From Leishmania infantum JPCM5 (taxonomy: Eukaryota; Euglenozoa; Kinetoplastea; Trypanosomatida; Trypanosomatidae): a stretch of 64,000 nt of DNA. Location: assembly GCF_000002875.2 (NCBI RefSeq), contig NC_009411.2:868001-932000 (forward strand), in the 5' to 3' direction. Below, piece after piece: positions 20,103 to 32,400 of the stretch. A program made the translations under genes and the position numbers. Under the pieces are notes generated by a model that saw only the letters and a program-made list of their open reading frames with translations, ran no database searches and had not been told where the DNA came from. Positions within the stretch are counted from its first letter, which is position 1. Each line of letters begins with the position of its first letter.

Positions 20103-23100
20103 CTAGCTCCGCTCCTCTCTACTTGCGTATCGTGGATTTTCATGTATCTCTCCTAGTGAAGCGCTGTACGAGTCCAGCATGTGCTGCATCAGCATGGACT
20201 TCATGAGGAACAGCTCGTGCATGACAGGATGACCACGTGGCACGTCCACCAGGCGGTTCCTCATGCCGTCCCACGGCGAGGTGAGTAGCAGCACCCGCCC
20301 AGGGTGGTGAAGCTCGTGAGAGAGATCCCGCGCCTCGTGCCGCCTGTCCTCGCTCTTCGAAGGTAAGCTCTTGAGATTTGATGCACCCTGAGCGCCACTG
20401 TCCACCGATGTGCACACTCTAATCATCACCTCAGAAACTGAGGTGTTCGCGCCGTCCTCCACGGTATCATCTACTGCCCTTGGAATGGTGTTGTCGTGTA
20501 CGCACGGCAATGGAACCTCCGTCGCGGTGGCCTTGGTGGGCGCTGTGGGCGTGTCTACCATCTCCGTTTCCGCATGCGCGCCGGAAGCCACGCCGTATGT
20601 CGCTGTGTCACGCTCACGCAAATCTCGAAGTGCTTGCTGCCGTGCATCTGTGGCGGCCGGAGCCGCAGCTGACGACACCTCGGCAGAGGCGGCGATCTGA
20701 GGTCCGACCACTTGCCGCAGCAGTCGATCAATGGTATTCACCTGCAGCCGCGGCACGCAGTCGAAGCCGTTCACAACACTCCATACCGGAAAGCACGCGC
20801 CCGCTGGAGCGCTCTGTTGCGGCACATCGCGACGGCTGTAGCCGCCGTCGGCCCGCGCGCAGCTCACCTGGTCAAAACACGAAGCAGCTGGCAGGGACAA
20901 GGTCGGCATCGGTGCAAACGCGATCACGTGAATACGCTTGAGCACAGCCGGCGGTAGTACCTCGTCATAGTGCAACCGAGTGGCGAAGAGCACAGCAACG
21001 CCGCCGCCGAGCGAGTGGCCTGTGATGAGAATCGAATAGGACGGGTGCTCCGCCGCAAGCTGCTCGAGCCCGTCGAGAAGTCCATCTGGTGTGTCCAGCG
21101 GCTGCAGTGCATACGGCTCCAGCGCGACCATCACCGGCTCCTTGGTCGCTTCAGGGGCACTGATGTCATCTGTTTCACTGCCGGTGGCACTAAGCGATGT
21201 CTGCTCCTCCACACCCACGACTCTCTTCGCTGGAGACGACGGAGTCGCTGTCGCACGCATGTTGACACGACGTGCTGCGTCTTCCGCGGTGGTCGGCGTC
21301 GCGTCTGTGACGGCCTCGACCGCCGTCGCAGCTGCGGCTGCTTTCCTTTGTTGCTCCACTCTCTCCCCATACCGCGAGGCCCGCTGATCAAAGAGCGTAT
21401 TCACCACTTCCGCTGCGCCTTGATGGGCGTAGCCACCACAAAATGGCTGGCTGACCGCAGCGAGGTCTGTCATGATGTCGAACGTGTTTAACGTTCCGCG
21501 GAAGGAGACGACGATGCGGCCGGCGACGTCGTCGACGAGGAGGGCGTAACTCGGCTCGGTAGCCTGTGAGGCCCACCGCGACAGCCGCAGAGCACTCGGT
21601 GGCAGCTCCAGCAAGCTCGTCACCGCTGAGTCATTTTCCTGCTTCGATATTTCGGCGCCGCTGCGTTTGATCGTGAAGAGCAGTGCGACCGAGAACGTGG
21701 AGGAGAGGGAGCCGCGCCGGTACACTTCGCCGTAGACTGCCGTAGCGTACCGCATGGCCTGCCAGAGAAGCAGCTGCACCGGATAATGAGCGAGGGGCCA
21801 CGTTGATGACGCAACGTCATCATCATTATCATCGGATGCCGCCCGCTGTGCCATCATCGGTGTTGCCGCCCCCTTTCGCAAGAAGGGAGACGAGAAGAAG
21901 CCCTTGACGCCGGCACCCCTCACACTCGTCTTGAGATTTTCGAGGACGGACTTGTCCACGCGCAGCGGCCGAAGGGCCGCGAAGGCGGGCGTGGAGCATG
22001 TGGTGGCGGCAACACCTGTCTGCGCTGGCCAGTGCAGCCGCACCTCATCCCAGCTGATGCTGCCGAGGAGCGCCGTGTCGTCCAGAGATGCCGCACACGC
22101 TGCATATAGCGCCTGATGCGCGTTGCTCAGATCCTGCATCGTCGAGTACCGTTTCAAAAAAGTAAGCGGCGTCAACGTCGGATAGCGCGCAATTATCGTG
22201 TCGAGCAGCGCGTACACACCCCTAAGCACAGCCTTCGCATTGGCGTCGCGGAGGTTGTTGGCGCTGTCGTCAGGGTCGAGGTAGCTCACCAGCATTGCCT
22301 TGGCGCGATCCCATGAAAAGGGTCCGCTAACCATCGAGGATAATGTAGTGCCCGTTTCGACCGCCGCCGACGTTGTGAGCGCGGAGGTAGAAGGGGAAGA
22401 TAAAGCCGATGTCGGCAAGGTGGACGGCATCTGATGCGCGACCGGAGCAAGGACCTCGCACTCGTGCACCAGCCGCATCTTGGCGAGGCAGTGGATGTGC
22501 AAGACAAGGCCGCAGATATTGCATCGGTAGCCTTCCGTGCCGAATCCAAGGAACGGCTGAGACGGAGCTGCAGCAACAGCAGCCACAGCTGACGAGAACG
22601 TCGACGAGGAGGAGGGGGTCGCCGTTGCAGGTAACAGAGAGCACGCCGCCTCAGATGGCGTTGTGGGTGATGCAAGAAACGATAGCAGAGCAAAGGGCGG
22701 CGACGAGGCAGTGCCCGACTGCAGCGTCGTCAACATCGCCTGCTGCGGCTGTGGTTGCGGCCACATCTTCGCTTTCAGCACCGTCTGCTTGCACACCTCA
22801 CAAAGGGCAGGGAGAAAAAACTGTCTCGACCGCAGCTGATGGACATGCGGCGGCGACGAGGTAGACGACGGCGCGCGGTTCTCGGGTACGGCCCTCGTGC
22901 TGTCGGCTCCCTCCGCCCCTCTGCCAAGCTCACCGTCTTGCATCGGCGTAGGCGAATCCGTCATGCGCTCTGCACCCGTGCGTACGCCTGGAAGGGCCAG
23001 ATGCGACAGGAAGGTGTTAAAGGGTATCTTGTCAGAAATGGAACTGGGCAGCGTAGTGGCCCAAGCGGGTGGCGGCGTACACGGTCGGTTGGCCGCCACC

Positions 23101-23402
23101 ACCGTCGGTAGACCGCCGGCATCGTGCGGTTCTGCTTCGCATGTGTGCGGGAGAGTCTTTGTTGAGTCTGCGGCAGCCGCTGTTGAGTCTGACGCCCTTG
23201 TTGCCGCTCGCTGAGGTTGGCCCTCCCTGAATAGCTTTAGTGCCGCCGCCTTCTCAGTAAGATACTGCAGGAAGTCTGAGGACGGCACCGCGTCTGCCGA
23301 TGCAGACGGCGGAGCGGTGCTGCAATCGCCGTGCGCTGGCGTTGTTGTCACTGAACCCGCCGTCGCATCATCTTCCGAAGACGCTGATGCGGACGCGCTC
23401 AT
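20103..23402 (-). CDS. Class 3 (diacylglycerol-lipase-like) lipase with a split C1 zinc finger (1099 aa)
   Basis: Probably hydrolyses acylglycerols or related lipids at membranes. It starts at the ATG of MSASASASSEDD (23402). The nucleophile motif GHSLGGG has its Ser at about residue 797. VSFRGTLNTFDIMTD (about 631) is the oxyanion region, FDCVPRL (about 879) probably supplies the Asp and QHMLDSYSASL near the C-terminus the His, matching class 3 lipases of the sn-1 DAG lipase type. Residues about 188-315 carry C1 zinc ligands: His, 12 residues, CEVC, then CNICGLVLHIHC and a final Cys. About 89 low-complexity residues separate the second and third cysteines, where C1 domains usually have 13-14. 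Long Ala/Ser/Thr-rich linkers, one inside the lipase domain, explain the size. No signal peptide or TM segment is seen. Confidence 0.9.
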   Translation of the reverse strand: MSASASASSEDDATAGSVTTTPAHGDCSTAPPSASADAVPSSDFLQYLTEKAAALKLFREGQPQRAATRASDSTAAAADSTKTLPHTCEAEPHDAGGLPTVVAANRPCTPPPAWATTLPSSISDKIPFNTFLSHLALPGVRTGAERMTDSPTPMQDGELGRGAEGADSTRAVPENRAPSSTSSPPHVHQLRSRQFFLPALCEVCKQTVLKAKMWPQPQPQQAMLTTLQSGTASSPPFALLSFLASPTTPSEAACSLLPATATPSSSSTFSSAVAAVAAAPSQPFLGFGTEGYRCNICGLVLHIHCLAKMRLVHECEVLAPVAHQMPSTLPTSALSSPSTSALTTSAAVETGTTLSSMVSGPFSWDRAKAMLVSYLDPDDSANNLRDANAKAVLRGVYALLDTIIARYPTLTPLTFLKRYSTMQDLSNAHQALYAACAASLDDTALLGSISWDEVRLHWPAQTGVAATTCSTPAFAALRPLRVDKSVLENLKTSVRGAGVKGFFSSPFLRKGAATPMMAQRAASDDNDDDVASSTWPLAHYPVQLLLWQAMRYATAVYGEVYRRGSLSSTFSVALLFTIKRSGAEISKQENDSAVTSLLELPPSALRLSRWASQATEPSYALLVDDVAGRIVVSFRGTLNTFDIMTDLAAVSQPFCGGYAHQGAAEVVNTLFDQRASRYGERVEQQRKAAAAATAVEAVTDATPTTAEDAARRVNMRATATPSSPAKRVVGVEEQTSLSATGSETDDISAPEATKEPVMVALEPYALQPLDTPDGLLDGLEQLAAEHPSYSILITGHSLGGGVAVLFATRLHYDEVLPPAVLKRIHVIAFAPMPTLSLPAASCFDQVSCARADGGYSRRDVPQQSAPAGACFPVWSVVNGFDCVPRLQVNTIDRLLRQVVGPQIAASAEVSSAAAPAATDARQQALRDLRERDTATYGVASGAHAETEMVDTPTAPTKATATEVPLPCVHDNTIPRAVDDTVEDGANTSVSEVMIRVCTSVDSGAQGASNLKSLPSKSEDRRHEARDLSHELHHPGRVLLLTSPWDGMRNRLVDVPRGHPVMHELFLMKSMLMQHMLDSYSASLGEIHENPRYASREERS

Positions 23403-26400
23403 CGCTGGCCGACAGTCACGGCGGCGCGCCTGCACCGTTGTCGGCCCTGTTCAAAAGGCGAGCAAGGAAGAGCAGAAATATACAAAAGAAAAAGAAGCCC
23501 TATAGGAGCGCCTACGCTTGTGCCACGCCCTCCACCCCACCCTTCCCCCGGCGGGACGAGTCCTCCCTCTCACCTCTCACAACACGTTGTTCAATCAGTC
23601 GCCCGGTGTTGGCAGCAGCAGACACGCATGTGACGCAGACGACAACGAAAAGCAAGATGCCACGCGTGGCTGTCGACAGGAGCGCGTGCCGGTGCGCCTA
23701 TGCAGGGGAAGGGGGAAGTAGGCCCCTCGATCGCGCGCGTATGGGTGTCTTCCACACGGAATGGACCCTTTCGTCCGCCTCTTCGAGGACGAGAGGCAGG
23801 CAAAGGACAAGCCCGAAACTCGCGCGAGCGACAGACGAGTGCGGCGAAAAACGCAAGCGGCACGCCAATATGGAAAGGGGAGGCGTGCAACTGCCAAACA
23901 ACTCTAACGCTGACAGTGGGCACAAGCGAGTAAGCAAACCTGGTTGTGAATTGAAGAATCAGCAGGTCAGCAATGCGAGCCGCAAGAATGAGACGTCACA
24001 CGGTGGTCAGCTGGTGAACGCGAGCACAGAAGGGAAGCACCAAAGGCAAGAGAACGACACGCGCCCGACGGCGAAGAGAGCAGCAGCCGCAACACTCGTG
24101 GTAGCAGCAATATGTCACATGCGAGTGGCTGACGTATGTGATGGATCATCGGCAGAGGAAGACACGAGTGGCGTTGCAATCTTGCCCAGCGCTAGGAAAA
24201 GCAGCGCTTTTATGTCTCTGTGTGTCTGTGTGTGCACGTGCTCGAGTGGAGGGATTGACAGGAGACAAATCGGGGGGAGGAGGCAGCAGGTGGCAGAGTA
24301 GAAGTAACTAAACAGACATGCATACGCCCGTTTGATTGGCGGGAGACCTGCAAGGGTGCCTTGCTGCGTGACCGCTCGTACGTATAAGCAAGATCGACCC
24401 CTGGGGTTCACAGATTCGCGAATTGCTCCAAAGAATTTGGTTTTTTATGTCCTTTTCTGCTTCAACGCGGTCATTCGCCGCCATGGAGCATCAGCCCAGC
24501 CACCCCCACCACCACCACTCTGGCCCCCGGCCCGGCCACACAGGACCGTCATCGCGCGGCGCGAAGCAGCGGGACACACACGCCTCCCAGCAATGCGCCG
24601 CCACAGTCGCCGGGGCGCGGCCTCCGCCTCAACGTCGGCACACCACCCGCGCCCCGCCCGCCGCCACCGGGTGCACCCCCTCGGGGTCGCATAAAGGCTC
24701 CCCGCCAGCAGGCAGCGAGCACCGGGTGGCGTGCGCGCGAGCCGCGCTGACGCTCGGCCCATCGCGCGGACGGCACAAGCGCCTTCACAGTCGCCGGCCG
24801 CTCCAGCAACACGCCGTCCAGGGCCTGGCTGCGGACAGGAGTCGCGCTGGCCTCCCCTGTGGGGTAGGCACCTGACCCTGTCACCACCGGAAGCGGCTCG
24901 GCACTGGCAGGGGTAGGGGTGGGGGGCTGCCTGACTTTCGCCACAGAGTGGGGGAGGGGGAGGTACGGGACCGTGAGACGCCACGCACGGAGGTGTGTGC
25001 CCCCATCACCAGGGAGAGCAAAAAAGAAACACAGACGCGGGGAAATGAGGAAAGACACAGTGGCGGAAAACAGAGAAGGAGCAAGGTGAAGCAGTGTTCC
25101 TTCCGCTGCGCGTCTCCCGCGACTCCTTTTGTGTTTCTTCGAAGTTTTGATGAGTGCAACGAAGAAAGTAAGCCATACAAACTGACAGCCGCGAGGCGCT
25201 GGCATCGAGGCAGGCGTGTGTATGCGTATGGGAGAGGAGAGAGGCACGGGGAGAGGAAGAGCAAAGAGGTGGAGATGAGCAAGAAGGAAAACTAGGCGCT
25301 CACGAAAATTAAATGCGGAAGACTGTGAGAAGACGAAGAAGGGAGGGGAAGGAGGGGCGGGGGCGGGCCGCGGAGAGAGAAGCACAACAGGGGAAAACAA
25401 ACAAAGAACGGGAGGATCGCACCAAGCGAGCGTAAATGATAAAAATGGAGAAGGGCACGGACAAGTAGCCTGTATAGCCTCACGAGTACGTCCGGTCAGT
25501 CTCTCCTTGCACTGCTGCCCGAAAAAGCATCACCATCACCGTTATCACGATGGGTCAGGTGCATCTAGGTAGATGGTACCACTAACGAAACACCCCATCT
25601 ACCTCCTCCTCTGGTGCCATCTTTGCCGAGCCAGAGCCAGCTGAGGAGGGGGTGGGTGGGTTGCGCTGAGGGCAGACGAGTCTGTACTAGCTCGGCAACT
25701 GAAGAGAAGACAACATACGGCTTGCCGCTAGCGCACACTTGCGACCGCCCAGTGACATGGCCTCTTCTTGTCCCTTTTTCTTTTTTTCTTTGGGAAGGGG
25801 GGAAGGAGGAGGTCGTCATGTGTGCTTCCTCGTCGCACAGTGCACACAGCAGATGTAGAGACTGACTAAGTGGAGCACACCTGCCGCTGTGCACCGACGT
25901 CCGCGGAAACACAAAACGCCGACGCGAACGAGGCGCCGAAGCAAAACAAAAAAGAAAAACAAGAGGGAAAATCCAACACGATATTGGTATACCCCTCTTG
26001 CACTGGCATTGTTGCATGGCCCCCACCCTCCCCACCCTCACGCTTACACCTCTCACACCCCGACGTCACGATCGCTTATTCTCTACTCGACAGTCTCCGC
26101 ACTCCCGTTCCCACTCCCTCCTCGAATCCCGACTCTTCGCTTGAGCGGTAGTATCCCCTCTGCGAGCACAACATTTGTGCCCAAATGCAGCAGCAGCAGC
26201 AACAGCAGCCAGCAGCGACGACGCCGGTGCGCACGAGGGATGCGTGGGGCCCAATGAGGAGAGGGGGAGGGGGTGGCGGAGCAAGACAGAGCAACACGTG
26301 GCAACGAAAACAACAACAAGTCGGGGCGTCGAGAAGCGATGAAAAGGACGGAAAAGAGTCGGCCCCGGGCGTTCGACAAGGAGACAACGCCAGAGCGCAC

Positions 26401-26561
26401 CAAGGATAGGAAGTGCTAACAGCGTAAGAGGGAGAAGAGAGGAAGAGCGAGTGCGCGCGAAGGCCACACAAAGACACGAATCGCCGCCATGTCCACACAT
26501 GGGTAGCGCAGCTGAAAGACGCGGTGCGTTTGTGCACTCACCTGCGGATGCGGGCGCAATG
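23403..26561. other. Intergenic region holding repeat copy D
   Basis: About 3.2 kb without a supported gene. It contains the lipase leader, repeat copy D (24447-25005), purine-rich spacer at about 25015-25410 and a short CAG run near 26186-26215, up to the stop of the VAP-like gene. Confidence 0.65.
24447..25005 (-). repeat. Dispersed repeat copy D (internally deleted subtype)
   Basis: About 559 bases. It shares the 48-base internal deletion, GAGCATCAG and the tail sequence with copy C, but GGTACGGG and CAGCAACACG with copy E, and lacks the 5' CGCCCATCCGTC of B and C. It lies between the VAP-like and lipase genes, in the orientation of transcription, about 1 kb before the lipase ATG. Confidence 0.9.
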
Positions 26562-27575
26562 CTACTGTTTCGCAATCAGCCACGTCAGGAGGTTGGACTG
26601 GTCCCGCAGGCCGCATAGCAGCGTGAGGAACAGCAGCACGCCCACCGCCCTGTAAGAGAGCTTGTAGTTCATTACTTGCTCGGCGATGCTCTTCAGTGTG
26701 ATGTCGCCACAAGTAGACCCGGCGGAAGTCCTCGACTTCTGTGTTGGTGCCGAAGACGGTGGAGAGGCGGACGGCGCCGACGCGGCCGCGGCCGCACCCG
26801 GCCCCGTTGTAAAGATGCGCGGGGGACCTGTTGCACACGGAGTGTAACAGGCATCGCTGCGCGGGGACCGCGTAGTCGGCGTGGTGCGTTGACTCTCGGA
26901 GTAGCGGTGCGGCGGCGCCTCCGGAGGGGCTGTGTTCTGCGGCTGCGTCGACGATGTCACGGGAGGCCGAGTCCTCGGCAGCGGCGCGGCGCCATCCGCA
27001 ATCGGCTTGCAGCAGCCGCCTTCTTCCTTCATACACATCACAAGGCTGTCGGGCACGTTGTTGCGCGTCGCGAAGACGCACCTGAGCTTGTAGCGCATCG
27101 TGGTCGGCGAGTTTTTCTTCACCTGCCCGCGTTGCTTCCAAAACCGCGAAGCGTCGGCTACGACCTCCCGCGACGTCTTCGTCTCCTTGCTGCCAGGAAC
27201 CCAATGCGCCAGCGCCGTCTGCACCGACTGCGCGTCAACGACAGCGAAGTCGACGTGAATAGCGTCCTTTGTAGCCTCTGTCGGCAGCTCGCGCTCCTCC
27301 GGGTTCTTGGCCATCTTGACATGCTCGGGATTGAAGGAGAAGATGATCGTGGCGTGCTCACCAGCGCCAATGAAGCCGACAGGGGGGTGAACAGAGTACC
27401 TGTTCTGCACCCGGCTCAGGATCTTGAACGAGATGACGTTCGCTTTCGGGTCGCCTTGCACGACCGGCAGCATGTTCTTCACCTGCACGACATTATCGAT
27501 GGTGGCGTTTGTGAAGGGCAATGGAAAGAAGAGGCTGTCTTGTGACAGCTTGATCTGAAGGGTGTCGCTGGGCAT
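26562..27575 (-). CDS. VAP-like MSP-domain protein, tail-anchored (337 aa)
   Basis: It starts at the ATG of MPSDTLQIKLSQD (27575). Residues 5 to about 110 read as an MSP beta-sandwich: LQIKLSQDSLFFPLPFTNA, VISFKILSRVQNRYSVHPP, GFIGAGEHATIIFSF follow the VAP/major sperm protein pattern of strand, FKVKTT-like strand, and YCVRPN-like PP motif. A Lys/Arg-containing extension (to about 190) may complete the domain. Then comes a Pro/Ser/Ala-rich linker. Near the C-terminus a hydrophobic segment (YRAVGVLLFLTLLCGL) followed by a short tail suggests a tail anchor. VAP proteins sit in the ER membrane and recruit FFAT-motif lipid-transfer proteins at contact sites; this role is inferred from architecture. 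No coiled coil is seen before the anchor, unlike typical VAPs. Confidence 0.85.
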   Translation of the reverse strand: MPSDTLQIKLSQDSLFFPLPFTNATIDNVVQVKNMLPVVQGDPKANVISFKILSRVQNRYSVHPPVGFIGAGEHATIIFSFNPEHVKMAKNPEERELPTEATKDAIHVDFAVVDAQSVQTALAHWVPGSKETKTSREVVADASRFWKQRGQVKKNSPTTMRYKLRCVFATRNNVPDSLVMCMKEEGGCCKPIADGAAPLPRTRPPVTSSTQPQNTAPPEAPPHRYSESQRTTPTTRSPRSDACYTPCATGPPRIFTTGPGAAAAASAPSASPPSSAPTQKSRTSAGSTCGDITLKSIAEQVMNYKLSYRAVGVLLFLTLLCGLRDQSNLLTWLIAKQ

Positions 27576-29488
27576 GGCGGTGTGCCTCTTCTGCCGCGCG
27601 CGTGGGTATCGGTGTGTGAGCGAGCGTGTGCGATGGGGCGAAGAGAATGTGGATAGAGAGAGCGCGGGGAGAGAGACGCACGGAGGAACAGACACGCGCA
27701 CACGCAGAGCGCCACAGACAGGACTGCCCCGGGGTAGTGGAGGGGGTGGAGAAAAAGAGAGACGCACCCTGCGCTGGATGCACCAGAGAAAAAAGAGGGG
27801 GAAGGCGAGGGGGGACCACGGAAAAGGAAGCGGAGGTACGGAAGGGCCAGCAGAGCAGAGCCTCACGGGCGCAGAGGTGGAGGTGGGTGGGTGGGTGGCC
27901 GATGGATGTGTTCTGTGCGCATACGATGAGGAGGTATGTGCTTGGAGAGGCTTCCGAGGACGATCATCACATGGACAAGAACAGCATCACGTGACGCCGA
28001 CCTGCGCTGCTTCACGGTGCCTCTGCTGAGGCGCGGCGCTGGATGAGCAGACGACGCCCTCCTTTCGTTGCGTGCTTCTGAATATCGAGAGCGGCAGACG
28101 TGGAAGCCCAGAGTTGCAACGGTGCGACGTGCAACGAGAATAAGGGAGAGGGCGCGGGCTTGTTTTGTCTGGGATGAGTGTAAGACAGGATGTCCTGTGG
28201 AAAGTGACGATGCTCCGAGAGACGTTGGGGGAGTCGGGGGTAGCGAAGAGATGGGACGGAGAAGGAGCGATCGACAGCTGTGCAGCGAAAAGACGATGAA
28301 TACATGCGGGGGTGGGGGGAAAGGCTGGGGGCAATGAAAGTGGTGACGGGCAAGGTGCCTGGGCGACGAGACATAAGGAGCAAAAGGTGGTACCCATTCG
28401 ACGATAAAAAGAAAGCGAGTAGGGAGGGGGTGTGCGCGTGTGTGTGGAAGGAGGGAGGGGCAAACTGGTGGTATGCAAAGGCAGGCAGAGACAAGGATCA
28501 TGGCGATGCGGTAGATGTGAGCAGTCATGTGCAGTGCAAAGAACCTCGCTCTCCTCTTGAGTGGTGAGATAAAAGGAAGCCACACATACACACGCACACG
28601 CCGTCGCAGTGATATCCATGTTTTCCGCCTCGCCCACGCCCGCGTTGGCGTGCCATCGACGCGCAGCAAGCACGTTTTGTCCGCTGCCCTCTGTGTCAAC
28701 GACTCACGGACGGCGCACATGAGCAGAAAAGAAAGAGACGAAGAGAGGAGAGAGGCGGGAAGGGGGGGGGACATCAACGAGAGACAGTGGTCGAAAAAGC
28801 GTTGTCCAACAACGATAGCGCACAGGAGCGCTATTTGTGTGTGTCAGCGCGTGTGCGTGTGTGCGCGCCCAGCAGCACCGACTCCATGAGACATACATCT
28901 TTTGAGCTTTTATTCGTCTGCGCAGGCATCGAAAGCATGTAAAGGGTAAGGCATGGGCATCCCACGCACCCGCCGGCTGAAGATACACACAAGAAAGAAA
29001 ACGGAACAGGCTTGATGGCGACATCAACTAGTGTACATGGTTGTTGCTGCTGCTCCTTGAAGGAAGGAAGAGCAAGTACAGGAAAAAGGTGAAACAATGC
29101 AATGCACGTTCGCCTCACACGGTTTGCCAAGAATAAAAAGATCAGGAGAATGCAAGACAGACGGTGGCGAGGCAGGTGCGTGACAGACTGCTGAGCACAC
29201 GCACACAGGTGTCCATTGCCACGTAACAACTACAAGCCGAAAAGGCAACCAGAAAAAGCAGGTGACGCCTAACAGTACATGGGCAGGCAAACGCGAACAC
29301 GCACAAGCGCAGAGACAGCGTGCGTACACGGGTATAACGGCATGCCTGCGATCCACAGATGGACAGCCGCAAGCACACACACAGAGACACGCACTCACCC
29401 TCTCGCGCTGTGGGGGCGTTCGACAGATTCGTGGAGAGAAACCAATCCACTTGTCTTGGGCAGCGCAGCCTACGCGGCGATGGAGACT
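27576..29488. other. Intergenic region between the 1853-aa and VAP-like genes
   Basis: No gene supported. It is rich in GA-type purine tracts on the plus strand (pyrimidine on the transcript), with G runs near 28312-28319 and 28761-28769. It contains the leader of the VAP-like gene and the 3' UTR of the 1853-aa gene. Confidence 0.65.
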
Positions 29489-32400
29489 TCACACTCGCCA
29501 CGTCACAGCGACCTCGCCGTCAATGTAAAGTGTGGCGCAGCCGGTAAACGTCAGCGGTATCGAGCAGGTCGCCGCGTACACGTCAGCGGCGCTATTACCG
29601 TCGCCTTCGAGCGGTTGCAAAGGCGATGAGGAGGACGTTGCATCATGGGCGGACGACGGCTGCGGGGTCAGCGTTACCTCACCCGCCTCCCTCTCCGAGG
29701 GCTTGGGGGCGCCCTCGCGCATCGTGCAATCCAGCACGCCAGCCCGCTGTGAGGACAGGTGCTGCGGAGGACGAGCGACGGCGAAGGCCGCTTTACAACC
29801 GCTGCCGGCAGCCACCCCCTCCGTCTTGAAGAAACGGAGCGTCACTTTCGGCGCTGCAGACGGCGGTGGTGTTGACGGTAGCGGTGCAGTTACCACCTTG
29901 TCACTCGTATCCTTCGGAGCCAACCTCGGTGGCGAGGACTCGATGGCGGCCAGCTCTTCAGTGATGCGCATGAGGCGAGCGCGACGCAGCATCTGGGTGC
30001 GCTCGCGTGTGCGCAGCGCGTCGGTGGCCGCCGTGGCTGCCTGATTTAATGACGCTACGCCCCTTTCAATCACCTGCAGCTCGCCCACCACGTCCTCGTG
30101 GTCGTGCTGCAGGCGCAGTTGCTCCTTCCCCTTCTTCTTCACTATCTCCGCCGCTATGCGGTCGCGCTCGCCACAGAGGATGGGCCGTACGCGCCTCAGG
30201 TGCGCCTCCCAGACCTGCAGGTCGGTGTGCAGCTGCGCGCAGAGCTCTCGAAGGCCGATGATGGAGATTAACGACGGCTGCAGGCACGGTTGCACGCTGC
30301 CGCTACGGGATGCCACAAGTGTGGCACCTGCAGCACGCTGCACCATGATCTCGAACTCGCGCAGCGCACCGCTCTCGGGAAGCTTGGGTGCCGTGTTAAC
30401 GCTCAGCGTGCAAAGGCGCGCCTGCGTGGGTGCCAGGGAGGATCCCGTGGAAGCTGCCGCGGTAGCGGCGGCTGTCGAAGACGCTATGGCGCCGTCACTG
30501 TCTTTGTGCAGCGCCTGCGCTTTCTTCTTTGACATGCCGGAAGGAGCGACGTTGGAGGGCGAGTGTCTATCCTGCGCCTTCGCTCCACTGCTACCTGCTG
30601 CAGCCGAGGTTGGGGACCTCTTCGCCTCGCGCTTGCCGTCGCTGCTCACCTTCTTCTTCTCTGAACCCTTCCCCTTGGGCGGCTCCAAGGCGACTTCAGC
30701 GGAGGAGGAGCCTTCTACGGCCGCACCAGCCTCCGCATCCATCGCTGCTGGGTTCGCGGATGAACACGGAGATCCAAGGATCGGCGTCACAGAAGCCGCT
30801 GATGTCGCAGCTTCTCCTGACCCATTGCTCGCACCGAGGGGCGTGGCCTTCGCGTCTGCATGCCCATCATCCGACGGCGGAGCGAATTCGGTTGCGGGGA
30901 GATGGCATCCCTCCGCTAGCGACTCTGGTGAGCGGTCTTGGTGTGTACAGGCAGCGCTTGGCGACTGCGCCGTCGAGGCGGCGGTTTGCTCGTCGCCCTC
31001 TGCCACCACCTCATCCATTAGCTTTTCTTGTAGGCAACGCAGCTTCATCAGGCGCCGACGCCACCACCGTACATTGGAATAAGCAGGCAGCTGCACTGCT
31101 ACACGAATCACACGCCCAGCAGCTCCAGCCGCCTTGCCGTCTCTGCCACTAATCGTCGTCTCCTGACGGATTCGCAGCGCCTCCAGCATGTCGCCGCACC
31201 GCTCCGACTCCCGAAGATCCGCAGAGAGCGGGCAGAGCAACACGCCATCCCTGCCAAGCAGCGGCTCATGCAGCGTGGCCCACCCCACCGACCTCGCGGT
31301 CGGCGTGGCGCTGGCCACCTTCGTAAGCACAGATGCCTGCGCCGCCGTGTGAGAAGTAGCGGTCAGCCTCGTCGCCGTCTGCGTCGAGAGAGGCGAGGCA
31401 GCGACGCAGGCGAGACCATTCAGAAGGTAGCGCCACTCCGGCTCCATCAGCACATAGGGAGCGGGCGTAGCAGGCGTAGCAGAGGCGGCGATGGCGACAG
31501 CGCCGGCATTCACCTCGCGCGGCTGTGGGTACTGCTGCATGCGGATAAAGGCAACGTGTTCGAACTCGCCCATCGCGTCGTTCATGTCCTTTGCGTAGAT
31601 GTGCAGGGCAAGCGGCACGGCAGCGCTCGCAGCAGACATCGTCGTCGCGCCCGTCCCGGGGGACGCGTCTGCTTTCAAGACGGCACCGTCGTTGTCCGTG
31701 AATGCAGCGGCGTGGCGTTGAAAGGTAGCAGCTGTGTCAACCAGCACCAGCCAAACAGATGGGTCCACAGGACTTCGCTGCGTCAGCACCTCAGCCGTGC
31801 ACGTGGTTGGGTGTGGCGGTGTCAGCTCGCACTGACGAGTCACCTGAGCCACAATACGGATCGAGGGATCGCGACAGCCGCCGCTGCACACTCGCCCATC
31901 CTCACCTGCGCACATGGAGCTGTGCGTGAAGGAGAAGCCTGGTGAGGTGTAAGGCACACGCACAGCCACGCAGACAGCGCGGCACGACGGGTCGCTGGCG
32001 TGTATATGCATTGGATGCATGGTGGGCGTCAGCAGTGTCACACCCAGAGTCGAGTGCACGTCCACCGCGGCACGGCGCGCCTCGACCGAGTCCGCAATAC
32101 TGCCGCCGTGGCTGGCGCTCTGCGGGCCGCCATCGCACACCGTCACTGGCGGGCTCTGCACAACGCGTCGCGTCGCTGCCGGACTCATATGATGACATCC
32201 ACGCACCACTTCGTACTCCTCAAAGCCGGAGGCAAACAGCAGCGTCGTGCAAGTGACAGTGTGTGCCTCCTCTGTGAAGGGGGGCGCAGCCCCTCTGCTG
32301 CTCAGGGTACCGGAGGATGCACACCGTATCGACTGCCGCTCCTCGCACGCCTCCGCAAACGTTGGTACATCGCGCCAGCCACGCACCTGCTGCCAGGCGC

